Positions 44,880 through 52,611 of a stretch of 64,000 nucleotides of DNA are shown piece after piece. The position numbers and the translations under genes were made by a program. Location of the stretch: assembly GCA_017418975.1 (NCBI GenBank), contig JAFOMG010000032.1, forward strand, positions 62,001 to 126,000, read 5' to 3'. Numbering within the stretch: the stretch's first letter is position 1; each line of letters starts with the position of its first letter. This DNA comes from Sphingomonas sp. (GTDB lineage Bacteria; Pseudomonadota; Alphaproteobacteria; Sphingomonadales; Sphingomonadaceae). The notes under the pieces were generated by a model. That model had not been told where the DNA came from and searched no databases. It worked only from the letters and a program-made list of their open reading frames with translations.

Positions 44880-46673
44880 ATGACCCACGACACCGACCGT
44901 CCGGATTCGATCCGCCGCGTCCTGCGCTTCACCTTCCGCCATTGGGCGCGGCAGCGGGGCCGCGCGACCTATATCGCCTGCTTCATCACCGCCGCGACGG
45001 TGACGGAGATCTTCGTCCCGATGTTCGCGGGCCGGCTGATCGACGCGCTGGCGGCCGATCTACGCAATGACGCGCTGGCGCTGTTCGCGGCGATGGCGGC
45101 GCTCGGCCTCGCCATGGTGGTGCTCCGCCACATCGCCTGGGCGGGCATCATCCCCTTCACGCTGCGCATGATGCGCGACGTGACGCAGGACGGCTTCCAC
45201 CGCGTCCAGCGCTTCTCGACCGACTGGCACGCCAACAGCTTCGCCGGCTCCACCGTGCGCAAGATCACGCGCGGCATGTGGGCGTTTGACACGCTGAACG
45301 ACGTGCTGCTGCTCCAGCTGCTGCCGTCGCTCGCCGTGCTGCTTGGCACGATGCTGCTGCTCGGCTGGCACTGGCCGGTGCTGGGCGTGGTGATGGCGAT
45401 CGGCGCGATCGCCTATGTCGCGATGACGATGGTGCTGGCGACCCGCTGGGCCTCGCCCGCCGCGACTCTCTCCAACGCCTGGGACACGAAGCTGGGCGGC
45501 CTGCTCTCCGACGCGATCGGCTCGAACGCCGTGGTCAAGGCGTTCGGCGCGGAGGAGCGTGAGGAAGGCCGTGTGGGCGCGCTGCTGGCCAAATGGGCGA
45601 AGCGCACGCGGCGCACCTGGCTGCGCTACACCTGGTCGGGCAGCGCGCAGATCGCGGTGCTGTGGGCGATCCGCGCGGCGATCACCGGCACCGCGCTATG
45701 GCTGTGGTGGCGCGGGGCGGCGACTCCGGGCGACGTCACCTTCGTGCTGGCCAGCTATTTCGTCGTGCACAGCTATCTGTTCGACATCGGCTTCCACATC
45801 CATCACCTGCAGCGCTCGGTGAACGAGATGGAGGAGCTGGTCGACCTCGACGAGCAGCCGCTGGGGATCGAGGACCGGGCGGATGCCGCGCCGATCCGCA
45901 TCACCGCGGGCGAAGTGCGCTTCGATGACGTCACCTTCCGCTATGGCGGGCACGAGACGCCGCTCTACGAGCATCTCGACCTCACTATCCGCGGCGGCGA
46001 GCGCGTCGGCCTGGTCGGCCATTCGGGGTCGGGCAAGACGACCTTCGTCAAGCTGATCCAGCGCCTCTACGACGTGAACCAGGGCCGGGTGACGATCGAC
46101 GGACAGGACGTGTCGCACGCGACCCAGCAGTCGTTGCGCGCCCAGATCGCGATCGTGCAGCAGGAGCCGATCCTGTTCCACCGCAGCCTGGCCGACAACA
46201 TCGCCTATGCCCGCCCCGGCGCGAGCCAGGCGGAGGTCGAGGCGGCGGCGCGGCTGGCCAATGCGCACGACTTCATCGTCAAGCTGCCGCGCGGCTATGC
46301 GACGCCGGTGGGCGAGCGCGGCGTCAAGCTGTCGGGTGGCGAGCGCCAGCGCGTGGCGCTGGCCCGCGCCTTCCTGGCCGATGCCCCGATCCTGATCCTG
46401 GACGAGGCGACCTCGAGCCTCGATTCCGAGAGCGAGGCGCTGATCCAGCAGGCGATGGACCGGTTGATGAAGGGCCGCACGGCGATCGTCATCGCCCACC
46501 GGCTCTCGACGGTGCGCACGCTCGACCGGATCCTGGTGTTCGACCAGGGCCACATCGTCGAGGATGGCGACCATGCCGCGCTGCTGGCCGATCCGGACGG
46601 CCGCTATCGCCGGCTGTTCGACCGGCAATCGGGCAACATCGTCGACGAGGAGCCGGCGCTCGCCGAGGGGTGA
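44880..46673 (+). CDS. Half-size ABC exporter (membrane plus ATPase domains)
   Basis: The 597-residue protein has a six-helix membrane domain in residues 25-320 (YIACFITAATVTEIFVPMFA, LLQLLPSLAVLLGTMLLLGW) and a C-terminal ATPase with Walker A GHSGSGKTT, Q-loop VQQEP, signature LSGGERQR, Walker B ILILDEATSSLD and H-loop AHRLST. It works as a homodimer or heterodimer, exporting lipids, drugs or peptides (MsbA/Atm1-like plan). There is no N-terminal C39 peptidase, so it is not by itself a processing exporter for the double-glycine protein encoded next. Confidence 0.93.
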   Translation: MTHDTDRPDSIRRVLRFTFRHWARQRGRATYIACFITAATVTEIFVPMFAGRLIDALAADLRNDALALFAAMAALGLAMVVLRHIAWAGIIPFTLRMMRDVTQDGFHRVQRFSTDWHANSFAGSTVRKITRGMWAFDTLNDVLLLQLLPSLAVLLGTMLLLGWHWPVLGVVMAIGAIAYVAMTMVLATRWASPAATLSNAWDTKLGGLLSDAIGSNAVVKAFGAEEREEGRVGALLAKWAKRTRRTWLRYTWSGSAQIAVLWAIRAAITGTALWLWWRGAATPGDVTFVLASYFVVHSYLFDIGFHIHHLQRSVNEMEELVDLDEQPLGIEDRADAAPIRITAGEVRFDDVTFRYGGHETPLYEHLDLTIRGGERVGLVGHSGSGKTTFVKLIQRLYDVNQGRVTIDGQDVSHATQQSLRAQIAIVQQEPILFHRSLADNIAYARPGASQAEVEAAARLANAHDFIVKLPRGYATPVGERGVKLSGGERQRVALARAFLADAPILILDEATSSLDSESEALIQQAMDRLMKGRTAIVIAHRLSTVRTLDRILVFDQGHIVEDGDHAALLADPDGRYRRLFDRQSGNIVDEEPALAEG

Positions 46674-46681
46674 GCGCCGGC
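46652..46681 (+). terminator. Hairpin spanning the stop codon of the ABC exporter
   Basis: GCCGGCGCTC (46652-46661) and GAGCGCCGGC (46672-46681) form a perfect 10-bp stem with a 10-base loop containing the last codons and the stop. CCCCTTCTG follows, so it is not a classical T-run terminator. It separates the exporter from the next gene. Confidence 0.55.
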
Positions 46682-46795
46682 CCCTTCTGCGGGCGATCCT
46701 GGCATAGGCCGGCCGTGATCGGCGCTGCGCGTTTTTCTGACGTAATATACGAACAGTATCGGGCCGGGCGGCATCTATAACGGGAGCGTGCGGGC

Positions 46796-47590
46796 ATGCG
46801 ACTGCTTACGGAATATGAATTGGATCTGGTCGCCGGAGGAACAGGTACTACCGATGACGCCCAGCTTAATGGCAACGACAATTACGACGGTTCCTGGTAT
46901 GGTGCCGGCAATAGCGGTGGCGGTGGAAACCCCAACAACACGTCCAATGGCGGCCATTGGGCTTGGTTCGCCCCGGCAAGCTATTTTGGAGACTACCCAC
47001 CCGGTGGCAACGGCACCTGGCGGTGGGTCTCCGCCGGTGGCAATCCCGGTGGCGGCGGTGGTGGCGAGCAAAGCACGCCACCGCCAGCGGGGACGCCGAA
47101 CGTCATTCTGAAGGACGTGGATTGCGCGAAGGAGGAAGCGGCTTTCAGCAGCGCCCTCGAGGCCCTTCGTACTGCTTCTCCCACGGCAGCTGCTGTCATG
47201 GATCGCGTGCTCAATGGCTCCTATCAATGGACCATTTCCCTGGTGAACAATGGCGTCGACAATACTCAGGTCCGCCTCACGAATATCAACTGGGATCCGT
47301 TCTCGGGACTCGAGTTCACCGACGCCGAGGGGAAGGTGGTTCGTCAATCGGCGATGGTGGCCCTTGCGCATGAATTCGCACATGCGGAATATTGGAATCG
47401 ATCCGACGCCGACAGCTACGCCCATGCGATGGAAGTAGAACGCGCCGTCGCTGCCGAACTCAACGCTTACTATAACAACAACGCGGAGGCGGCTCGTCCG
47501 GCAAACGGACATAATGTCGGGACACCTTATGTAACGGCGTCTTCGACCACCACTCGGGCAGCGGCGGGAGGGCGGCCGTCATGCGCATGA
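46796..47590 (+). CDS. Double-glycine-leader protein with HExxH metallopeptidase-like domain
   Basis: The 264-residue protein begins with MRLLTEYELDLVAGG, a bacteriocin-type leader (ELxxVxGG) normally cut after GG by C39 transporters. A Gly/Asn/Pro/Trp-rich linker follows (about residues 16-100). The C-terminal half contains LAHEFAHAEYWN: HEFAH gives the two zinc ligands His192 and His196 and catalytic Glu193, with glutamates at about 213 and 215 (AMEVERAVAAELN) as third-ligand candidates. This resembles Peptidase M91 (NleD-like effector) proteins. GGGAGCG precedes the ATG. Base composition is lower in GC than the neighbours. Probably a secreted protease or toxin; function inferred. Confidence 0.7.
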   Translation: MRLLTEYELDLVAGGTGTTDDAQLNGNDNYDGSWYGAGNSGGGGNPNNTSNGGHWAWFAPASYFGDYPPGGNGTWRWVSAGGNPGGGGGGEQSTPPPAGTPNVILKDVDCAKEEAAFSSALEALRTASPTAAAVMDRVLNGSYQWTISLVNNGVDNTQVRLTNINWDPFSGLEFTDAEGKVVRQSAMVALAHEFAHAEYWNRSDADSYAHAMEVERAVAAELNAYYNNNAEAARPANGHNVGTPYVTASSTTTRAAAGGRPSCA

Positions 47591-48060
47591 TATTCGAACT
47601 GCTAGCCGCCATGTTTGCCCTAGGGGGACAAACCAGCGGCTCCGCCGGCCTTGCGCAATCCATCGAGACACCGGCGCTCTGCCGGACGCAGAGTCCGTCG
47701 GATTTCATCGAGATTCGCGTGATAAGGCCCGGCGTGGTTTTCCGGATTCAGCCGGGTCCGGACGAGATCGTCAGAAGCGGAGAGGGTTTCAGGGTAACCC
47801 GCGGCTCTCCGCTCTGGGAACGGTTCGCGCGCCAGATCTGCAACCCTTCGAAGCGCGCGACCGAGCGGGAGAAAGATAATTTCGTGCCGCGTATCGTCGT
47901 CTTCCCTCCCGGAAGCACCACCAGGAACGCCGCGATATTGGAGTTCCCAAGGGAGGATCTCGGCTCCAACGCCGTGGATTATTCCTTTAATGGCCTTGCT
48001 GGAACGATCGATAGTAAGGAAGTCAGGCTCTTGCTCGATTTCGCGGCGAGAATCGATTGA
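47581..48060 (+). CDS. Small exported protein overlapping the metallopeptidase gene, putative inhibitor/immunity
   Basis: This 159-residue protein starts at ATG 47581 (GGGAGGG ribosome site) or at 47587, which makes an ATGA overlap with the preceding stop. The N-terminus has a hydrophobic stretch IFELLAAMFALGGQ and a possible cleavage near GLAQS, so it is likely Sec-exported. Two cysteines (ALCRTQ, QICNPS) could pair. The rest (DFIEIRVIRPGVVFRIQPGP, VVFPPGSTTRNAAILEFPRE) looks like a compact beta protein. No family recognised. The overlap with a putative secreted protease suggests an immunity or inhibitor partner (inference). Confidence 0.62.
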   Translation: MRMIFELLAAMFALGGQTSGSAGLAQSIETPALCRTQSPSDFIEIRVIRPGVVFRIQPGPDEIVRSGEGFRVTRGSPLWERFARQICNPSKRATEREKDNFVPRIVVFPPGSTTRNAAILEFPREDLGSNAVDYSFNGLAGTIDSKEVRLLLDFAARID

Positions 48061-48108
48061 GGTTGGTCGACATTCGGCGCGAAAGGCCGCGATAGCCCTA
48101 CCTGCCCG

Positions 48109-48187
48109 CCATCCCGGCCTTGAGCCGGGATCCCGCTTCTTCTTCCGACCATAAGGCAGCGGGACCCCGGCTCAAGGCCGGGGTGAC
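48109..48187. repeat. Long inverted repeat, second REP-like type
   Basis: The arm CCATCCCGGCCTTGAGCCGG (continuing GATCCCGCT, from 48109) is the near-perfect complement of AGCGGGACCCCGGCTCAAGG (continuing CCGGGGTGAC, to 48187) around about 20 bases. It lies between convergent genes and can form a very stable cruciform or RNA hairpin. It differs in core sequence (CCGGCCTTGAGCCGG) from the GTCATCCCCGC family. Confidence 0.75.
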
Positions 48188-48209
48188 GAAGGAAGAATGT
48201 GGGTTCCAC

Positions 48210-49529
48210 CTAAATCCGGTTCGCCCGCGCGATCGCGCCCAGGTGCAGCGCGCTCGGGCGGGGAGTGCGCTTCAGCGTCTCGCGGTCCACCGCGACCAGC
48301 CCGAACGGCACGCCATAGCCCGAGGTCCATTCGAAATTGTCGAGCAGCGACCAGTAGAGATAGCTGTGCACCGGAATGCCCTCATCCAGGCAGGCGCGCA
48401 CGCCGTCCAGCGCCTGGTCGATAAAGGCGATGCGGCGGGCATCGTCCTTCGCCGCGATGCCGCTCTCGGTCACATAGATCGGCTTGCCGATCTCGCGATG
48501 CGCCCAGCGGATCGTGTTGGCCAGCGCCTGGGGATAGAATTCATACCCCGCCATCGTCATTTCCGCGTCCCTGGGCGGAGCGACCATGCCGTTCGCATCG
48601 AACGCGAAGCGAGTATAGGTCTGGACGCCGAAGAAATCGGCCGCCTCGCGCGCTACCTGCACCCATTCGCCATAGAGCTTGTCGCGATAGTGAGCGGCGC
48701 GCTCCGGCGTGTCGGCCTGCACGTCCTGGGTGGTCAGGGTGATGCCGACGGGCAGGGTGGGGCGGACTTCCTTGATCGCGGCATAGGCCTGGCGGTGCGC
48801 CGCCTGCATGATCGGCGTCGCCACCGCCGGATCGGCATAGGCCAGGCGCGAGAATTTCGGCGAGCCGGTCGCCCGCGCCGCGGCGGCGATCGCCGCTTTC
48901 ACCACCGGCACGAACGCGGCGATCCCCGGCATCATGTCGACCAGCAGGCGGATATTCGCCTCGTTGAAGGTCGTCGTCATGTGCATCAGCCCGCCCAGCC
49001 GCTCGGCGACCTTGCGGCAATAGCGCGCGAACAGCTGCGGCGCGTCCGCTACTTCGAAGCCGCCGCGCTGCGCGAACCAGAGCGGCGTGGTGAAATGGTT
49101 GAGCGTCACGATCGGGCGCAGGCCGCGCGCGCGGCACGCCTCGAGCATCCGCGCATAATGATCGAGCTCGGCGTTGGAGAAATGGCCCTGGCTCGGCTCG
49201 ATCCGCGCCCATTCGATGCCGAGCCGGTAGCTGTTGAAGCCCAGCTTCGCCGCGAGCGCGAAATCCTCGGCATAGCGATGATAGGAGTCGCAGGCGTCGC
49301 CCGAGCGCTCCTTGAACATGCTCGGCTGGAGATTCTCCATCAGCCAGGCGTCGGCGTTCGTGTTGTTGCCTTCGCTCTGATAGGCAGAGATCGCCGTGCC
49401 CCACAGAAAGCCCGGCGGGGCGGGCTTGCGGCGGGCAAGGGGCGTGGCCGCCGCGGGAGAGGCCCCGGCTGCCCCCAGCGCGGCGGCCGCGATCAGCTCG
49501 CGGCGACCGAGGCGGAGGCCGTCGCTCAC
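48210..49529 (-). CDS. Tat-exported GH1 beta-glycosidase with variant catalytic motifs
   Basis: The 439-residue protein is translated from a GTG overlapping the SDR stop (GTGA). It has a twin-arginine signal (LGRRELIAAAALGAAGASPA), then FLWGTAISAYQSEG, NSYRLGIEWARIEP and the GH1 barrel. The acid/base glutamate is in TTFNEANI (Glu about 190; most members have NEP) and the nucleophile in YVTESGIA (Glu about 355; most have TENG). Both glutamates are kept, so activity is likely, but neighbouring residues that shape the subsite differ. It should cleave a beta-glucoside or related conjugate outside the cytoplasm. Confidence 0.88.
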   Translation of the reverse strand: MSDGLRLGRRELIAAAALGAAGASPAAATPLARRKPAPPGFLWGTAISAYQSEGNNTNADAWLMENLQPSMFKERSGDACDSYHRYAEDFALAAKLGFNSYRLGIEWARIEPSQGHFSNAELDHYARMLEACRARGLRPIVTLNHFTTPLWFAQRGGFEVADAPQLFARYCRKVAERLGGLMHMTTTFNEANIRLLVDMMPGIAAFVPVVKAAIAAAARATGSPKFSRLAYADPAVATPIMQAAHRQAYAAIKEVRPTLPVGITLTTQDVQADTPERAAHYRDKLYGEWVQVAREAADFFGVQTYTRFAFDANGMVAPPRDAEMTMAGYEFYPQALANTIRWAHREIGKPIYVTESGIAAKDDARRIAFIDQALDGVRACLDEGIPVHSYLYWSLLDNFEWTSGYGVPFGLVAVDRETLKRTPRPSALHLGAIARANRI

Positions 49530-50419
49530 CGCGCCGTCGCGGCGACCGGGGCGCGCCGGGTGGCGGCCGCCACTTCGCGCTCGGCCTGGGTGAAGCCATA
49601 AGCGGGGACGATCTCGTCCGTGCGGTCCGCCACCGCGCTCCATTCGGCGGCGACCCGCTCGCCTGCGGTGTCGCTCCGGCCGACCTGGATGCCGTCGGTC
49701 AGCGTCACGTGCGCGGCGGCGAAATGGCCGGCGCCGGCGCAGAGGATCGCGCGGCTGGGGGCGTCCTCGCCGACCAGGGCGAGCAGGCCGGGGCTCACCA
49801 GCTCGGGCGCCAGCATCTCCAGGCTTTCGGCGGAGAGCACGCCCTCGGTCATGCCGGTCGCGGCGGTGGGGGCCAGGCTGTTGACGCGGATCCCGTATTT
49901 CTCGCCTTCGATCGCCAGCGTCTGCATCAGGCCGACCAGCGCCATCTTGGCGGCGCCGTAATTCGCCTGGCCGAAATTGCCGTACAGGCCCGAGGAGGAA
50001 GTGGTCATCACGATCCGCCCGTAATTCTGCGCGCGCATCGTCTCCCACACCGCCTTGCAGCAGATCGCCGCGCCGATCAGATGGACGTCCACCACCAGGC
50101 GGAAATCGTCCATGCTCATCTTGGCGAAGCTCTTGTCGCGCAGGATTCCGGCATTGTTGACCAATATGTCGATGCGGCCGAAGCGGTGCAGCGTCTCGGC
50201 GACCAGCGCGGCGATGCGGGCCTCGTCGGTCACCGATGCGGCGAAGGCGATCGCCTCGCCTCCGGCCGCGCGGATCTCGGCAACCACCGCGTCGGCCGCG
50301 GGCTGCGACAGGTCGTTGACGACGATGCGAGCGCCCTTGCTCGCCAGGTACAGCGCGTGCGCGCGCCCCAGTCCCCCGCCCGAACCCGTCACGATTGCTA
50401 CACGACCCGCCAGCGACAT
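49526..50419 (-). CDS. Short-chain dehydrogenase (3-hydroxyacyl-CoA/steroid dehydrogenase type)
   Basis: The 297-residue protein has cofactor motif TGSGGGLGRAHA, NNAG (VNNAGILRDKSF), Ser in MTTSSSGLYG and the YGAAK active site. The sequence VTGSGGGLGRAHALYLASKG, together with ILRDKSFAKMSMDDFRLVVD, is typical of the dehydrogenase domain of multifunctional enzyme 2 / HSD17B4-like SDRs, which oxidise 3-hydroxyacyl-CoAs or steroids. An extra C-terminal stretch of about 40 residues is present. It is coupled to the GH1 gene and near an acyl-CoA ligase, pointing to catabolism of a hydrophobic acid or alcohol released from a glycoside. Confidence 0.9.
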   Translation of the reverse strand: MSLAGRVAIVTGSGGGLGRAHALYLASKGARIVVNDLSQPAADAVVAEIRAAGGEAIAFAASVTDEARIAALVAETLHRFGRIDILVNNAGILRDKSFAKMSMDDFRLVVDVHLIGAAICCKAVWETMRAQNYGRIVMTTSSSGLYGNFGQANYGAAKMALVGLMQTLAIEGEKYGIRVNSLAPTAATGMTEGVLSAESLEMLAPELVSPGLLALVGEDAPSRAILCAGAGHFAAAHVTLTDGIQVGRSDTAGERVAAEWSAVADRTDEIVPAYGFTQAEREVAAATRRAPVAATAR

Positions 50420-50485
50420 CCCGCTCTCCGTTCTTCGACTCTATCGACGGAGCGCTTGGTAGCGCTGCGGTAGTTCACTAGCAAG

Positions 50486-50506
50486 ATAGCGAATATATGG
50501 CGCTAT
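50486..50506. promoter_or_regulatory. Dyad upstream of the SDR gene
   Basis: ATAGCG, nine bases, then CGCTAT form a perfect 6+6 inverted repeat in the gap between the TetR stop (which it overlaps) and the SDR start. TetR-family operators have this size. Its use by the neighbouring regulator is inferred. Confidence 0.4.
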
Positions 50507-51183
50507 TTGCCCCGGCTGCATATCTCGAGGAAGCCGGCGGCCATGAACGAAGCCATGCGCTCCTTCACCGCGGCGAAGTCGTCCGAATGGCAGAGGCCGT
50601 TGGAGAGCTTGTCGATACGGCCCGTGCGCGCGAGCGTGAGCATCAGCGCGCCGGTGACGAAGTGATAGCCCCAGAAGATGTCCGCTTCGGCGCAATCGGG
50701 CAGGGCCCGTTTGAGCAGGCCGATCAGGCGCAGCACGACGGGGTCGAAATGCGCGTCCATCAGGTCGGCGCCCCAGGCCGGGGTGTTGGCGACCTGCGCG
50801 CCCAGCTTGGCATAGTTTTTCCAGCCCTCGCCGCCCTGGATATAGGTGTCGAGATCGGTATCGAGGAACGCCCGCAGCGCGCCTTCCACCGTCGGCATGC
50901 CGCCGCATTCGGCCTCGTACGCGTCGAGCGCCTGCATCCGCCGCTCGCTGGTCACCACCGCGCGACGGGCGAAGACGGCATCGAACAACGCCTTCTTGTC
51001 GGCGAAATAATAGTTGAGCAGCGTGTGGTGCACGCCCACCTGCTTGGCGACGTCCTTGAGCGTGACGCCGTACAGCCCGTGCTGCGAGAACAACGCCTCG
51101 GCAGCGTCGTAGATCTGCTCCATCGTCTCGGCGCGCTGCTCGGCCTTGCGGGAGCGGCGAACGGGTTTGGCGGTTTCGGTCAC
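50503..51183 (-). CDS. TetR-family transcriptional repressor
   Basis: The 226-residue protein has the N-terminal helix-turn-helix in IYDAAEALFSQHGLYGVTLK, then DVAKQVGVHHTLLNYYFADK, the TetR/AcrR signature. An all-helical ligand domain follows (FWGYHFVTGALMLTLARTG). It is divergent from the MFS-carboxylesterase operon and precedes the SDR-GH1 pair on its own strand, so it probably controls both. The ligand is likely a hydrophobic compound or acyl-CoA. Confidence 0.93.
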   Translation of the reverse strand: MTETAKPVRRSRKAEQRAETMEQIYDAAEALFSQHGLYGVTLKDVAKQVGVHHTLLNYYFADKKALFDAVFARRAVVTSERRMQALDAYEAECGGMPTVEGALRAFLDTDLDTYIQGGEGWKNYAKLGAQVANTPAWGADLMDAHFDPVVLRLIGLLKRALPDCAEADIFWGYHFVTGALMLTLARTGRIDKLSNGLCHSDDFAAVKERMASFMAAGFLEICSRGK

Positions 51184-51236
51184 GCCTGTGTTCCTTCCCG
51201 TCTAAGGGCTTAGCGTCAAGCCTCCGTGCAGATATT

Positions 51237-51286
51237 CACACGCGTGATAGTGTGTGTTGACAGCATCGCGCGCTTGCCCGCATGAT
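51237..51286 (+). promoter_or_regulatory. Promoter and operator-like dyad of the MFS-carboxylesterase operon
   Basis: CACAC (51237-51241), eight bases, GTGTG (51250-51254) form an inverted repeat directly before TTGACA (51257-51262). After 18 bases comes CATGAT (51281-51286), a fair -10 hexamer. The start GTG is 39 bases further. The dyad next to the -35 suits repression by the divergent TetR protein. Confidence 0.55.
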
Positions 51287-51324
51287 GCGGCAAAGGCGGA
51301 AGAACCGTCAGGGAGAGAGGAAGC

Positions 51325-52611
51325 GTGGAAACCCAGGCAAGCGGCGCCCGCCGCTGGATCGTGCTCGTCACGCTCACCTTCGTCTATGTCCTGAATTTCC
51401 TCGACCGGCAGCTCCTCGGGATCCTCGCCAAGCCGATCCAGGATTCGCTCCATGTCACCGACGGCCAGCTCGGGCTGATCGGCGGGCTGTATTTCGCGAT
51501 GTTCTACTGCTTCATCGCGATCCCCGTGGGCTGGCTGGCCGATCGCACCAACCGGGTGACGATCCTGTCGCTCGCCTGCGCGATCTGGAGCGGGGCGACG
51601 ATCGCCTGCGGCCTCGCCACCAGCTACACCCAGCTCGTCGTCGCCCGCATGACCGTGGGCTTCGGCGAGGCCGGCGGGGTGCCGCCCAGCTATGCGATCA
51701 TCACCGACACGTTCCGCCCGGGCGAGCGCGGCACCGCCTTCGGCATCTTCAACCTGGGCCCGCCGATCGGCGCGGCGCTGGGCATCGCGTTCGGCGCGAC
51801 GATCGCCGCGATCTTCGACTGGCGCGACGCCTTCGTGGCGATCGGCATCGTCGGCGTGGTCACCGCGATCCTGGTCCGCATCATCGTGCGCGAGCCGAAG
51901 CGCGGCGCGACCGACCCCGTGCCCGCGGCCGAGCAGCCCGCCGCCACCGCCAAGGCGCCCTTCTGGGGCACTTGCTGGATGTTCTTCACCCATCCGGTGC
52001 TGATGCTCGCCGCGCTCGGCAGCGGCGCCACCCAGTTCGTCACTTATGGCCTGGGCAATTTCGCGGTGCTGTTCCTGATCCGCGAAAAGGGGATGACCCT
52101 GTCGGAGATTGCGGTCTGGTACGCGCTGGTCGTCGGCATCGGCATGAGCGCGGCGATGCTCATCTCCGGCCGGGTGATCGACCGGCTGAGCCGCCGCTCG
52201 CGCACCGTCTACGCGCTCGGCCCCGCCCTCTCGCTTGCCGTGGCGCTGCCCTTCTACATCGCCTTTGTCTGGGCGCCGGGCTGGCCGCTCGCGCTGCTGC
52301 TGCTGACCATCGTCAACTGCTTCAACTATTTCTACCTCTCCGCCTCGGTCGCGCTAGTGCAGGAGGAAGTCCGGCCCGATCAGCGCGTGCTCGCGGGCGC
52401 GCTGCTGCTGCTGGTGATGAACTTCATCGGCCTCGGTCTCGGGCCCACCTATGTCGGCGCCGCCAGCGACTGGTTCAAAGCCCATGGCTGGGAGCATGGC
52501 CTGCAGCTCGCGCTCTACACGCTCTCCCCCTTCTACCTGATCGCGATCGCGCTCTTCCTCACGCTCGCCCGCATCCTGCGCGCCGAGCAAGCCGCAAAGG
52601 TGCCCGCATGA
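51325..52611 (+). CDS. MFS transporter (spinster-like)
   Basis: The 428-residue protein starts at GTG 51325 after GGGAGAGAGG. It has 12 hydrophobic segments; FVYVLNFLDRQLLGILAKPI, VGWLADRTNRVTIL and GFGEAGGVPPSYAIITDTF are hallmarks of the spinster-like/ACS-like MFS proteins common in sphingomonads, where they accompany catabolic clusters for aromatics, steroids and lipids. Its gene overlaps the carboxylesterase gene by ATGA. Likely import of an organic acid or hydrophobic substrate. Confidence 0.87.
   Translation: METQASGARRWIVLVTLTFVYVLNFLDRQLLGILAKPIQDSLHVTDGQLGLIGGLYFAMFYCFIAIPVGWLADRTNRVTILSLACAIWSGATIACGLATSYTQLVVARMTVGFGEAGGVPPSYAIITDTFRPGERGTAFGIFNLGPPIGAALGIAFGATIAAIFDWRDAFVAIGIVGVVTAILVRIIVREPKRGATDPVPAAEQPAATAKAPFWGTCWMFFTHPVLMLAALGSGATQFVTYGLGNFAVLFLIREKGMTLSEIAVWYALVVGIGMSAAMLISGRVIDRLSRRSRTVYALGPALSLAVALPFYIAFVWAPGWPLALLLLTIVNCFNYFYLSASVALVQEEVRPDQRVLAGALLLLVMNFIGLGLGPTYVGAASDWFKAHGWEHGLQLALYTLSPFYLIAIALFLTLARILRAEQAAKVPA

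Noticed and set aside
44880..46673. ABC exporter as the processing exporter of the neighbouring double-glycine protein
   Set aside because: It has no C39 peptidase domain and is separated from the next gene by a stem; a dedicated exporter must be elsewhere if the leader is functional.
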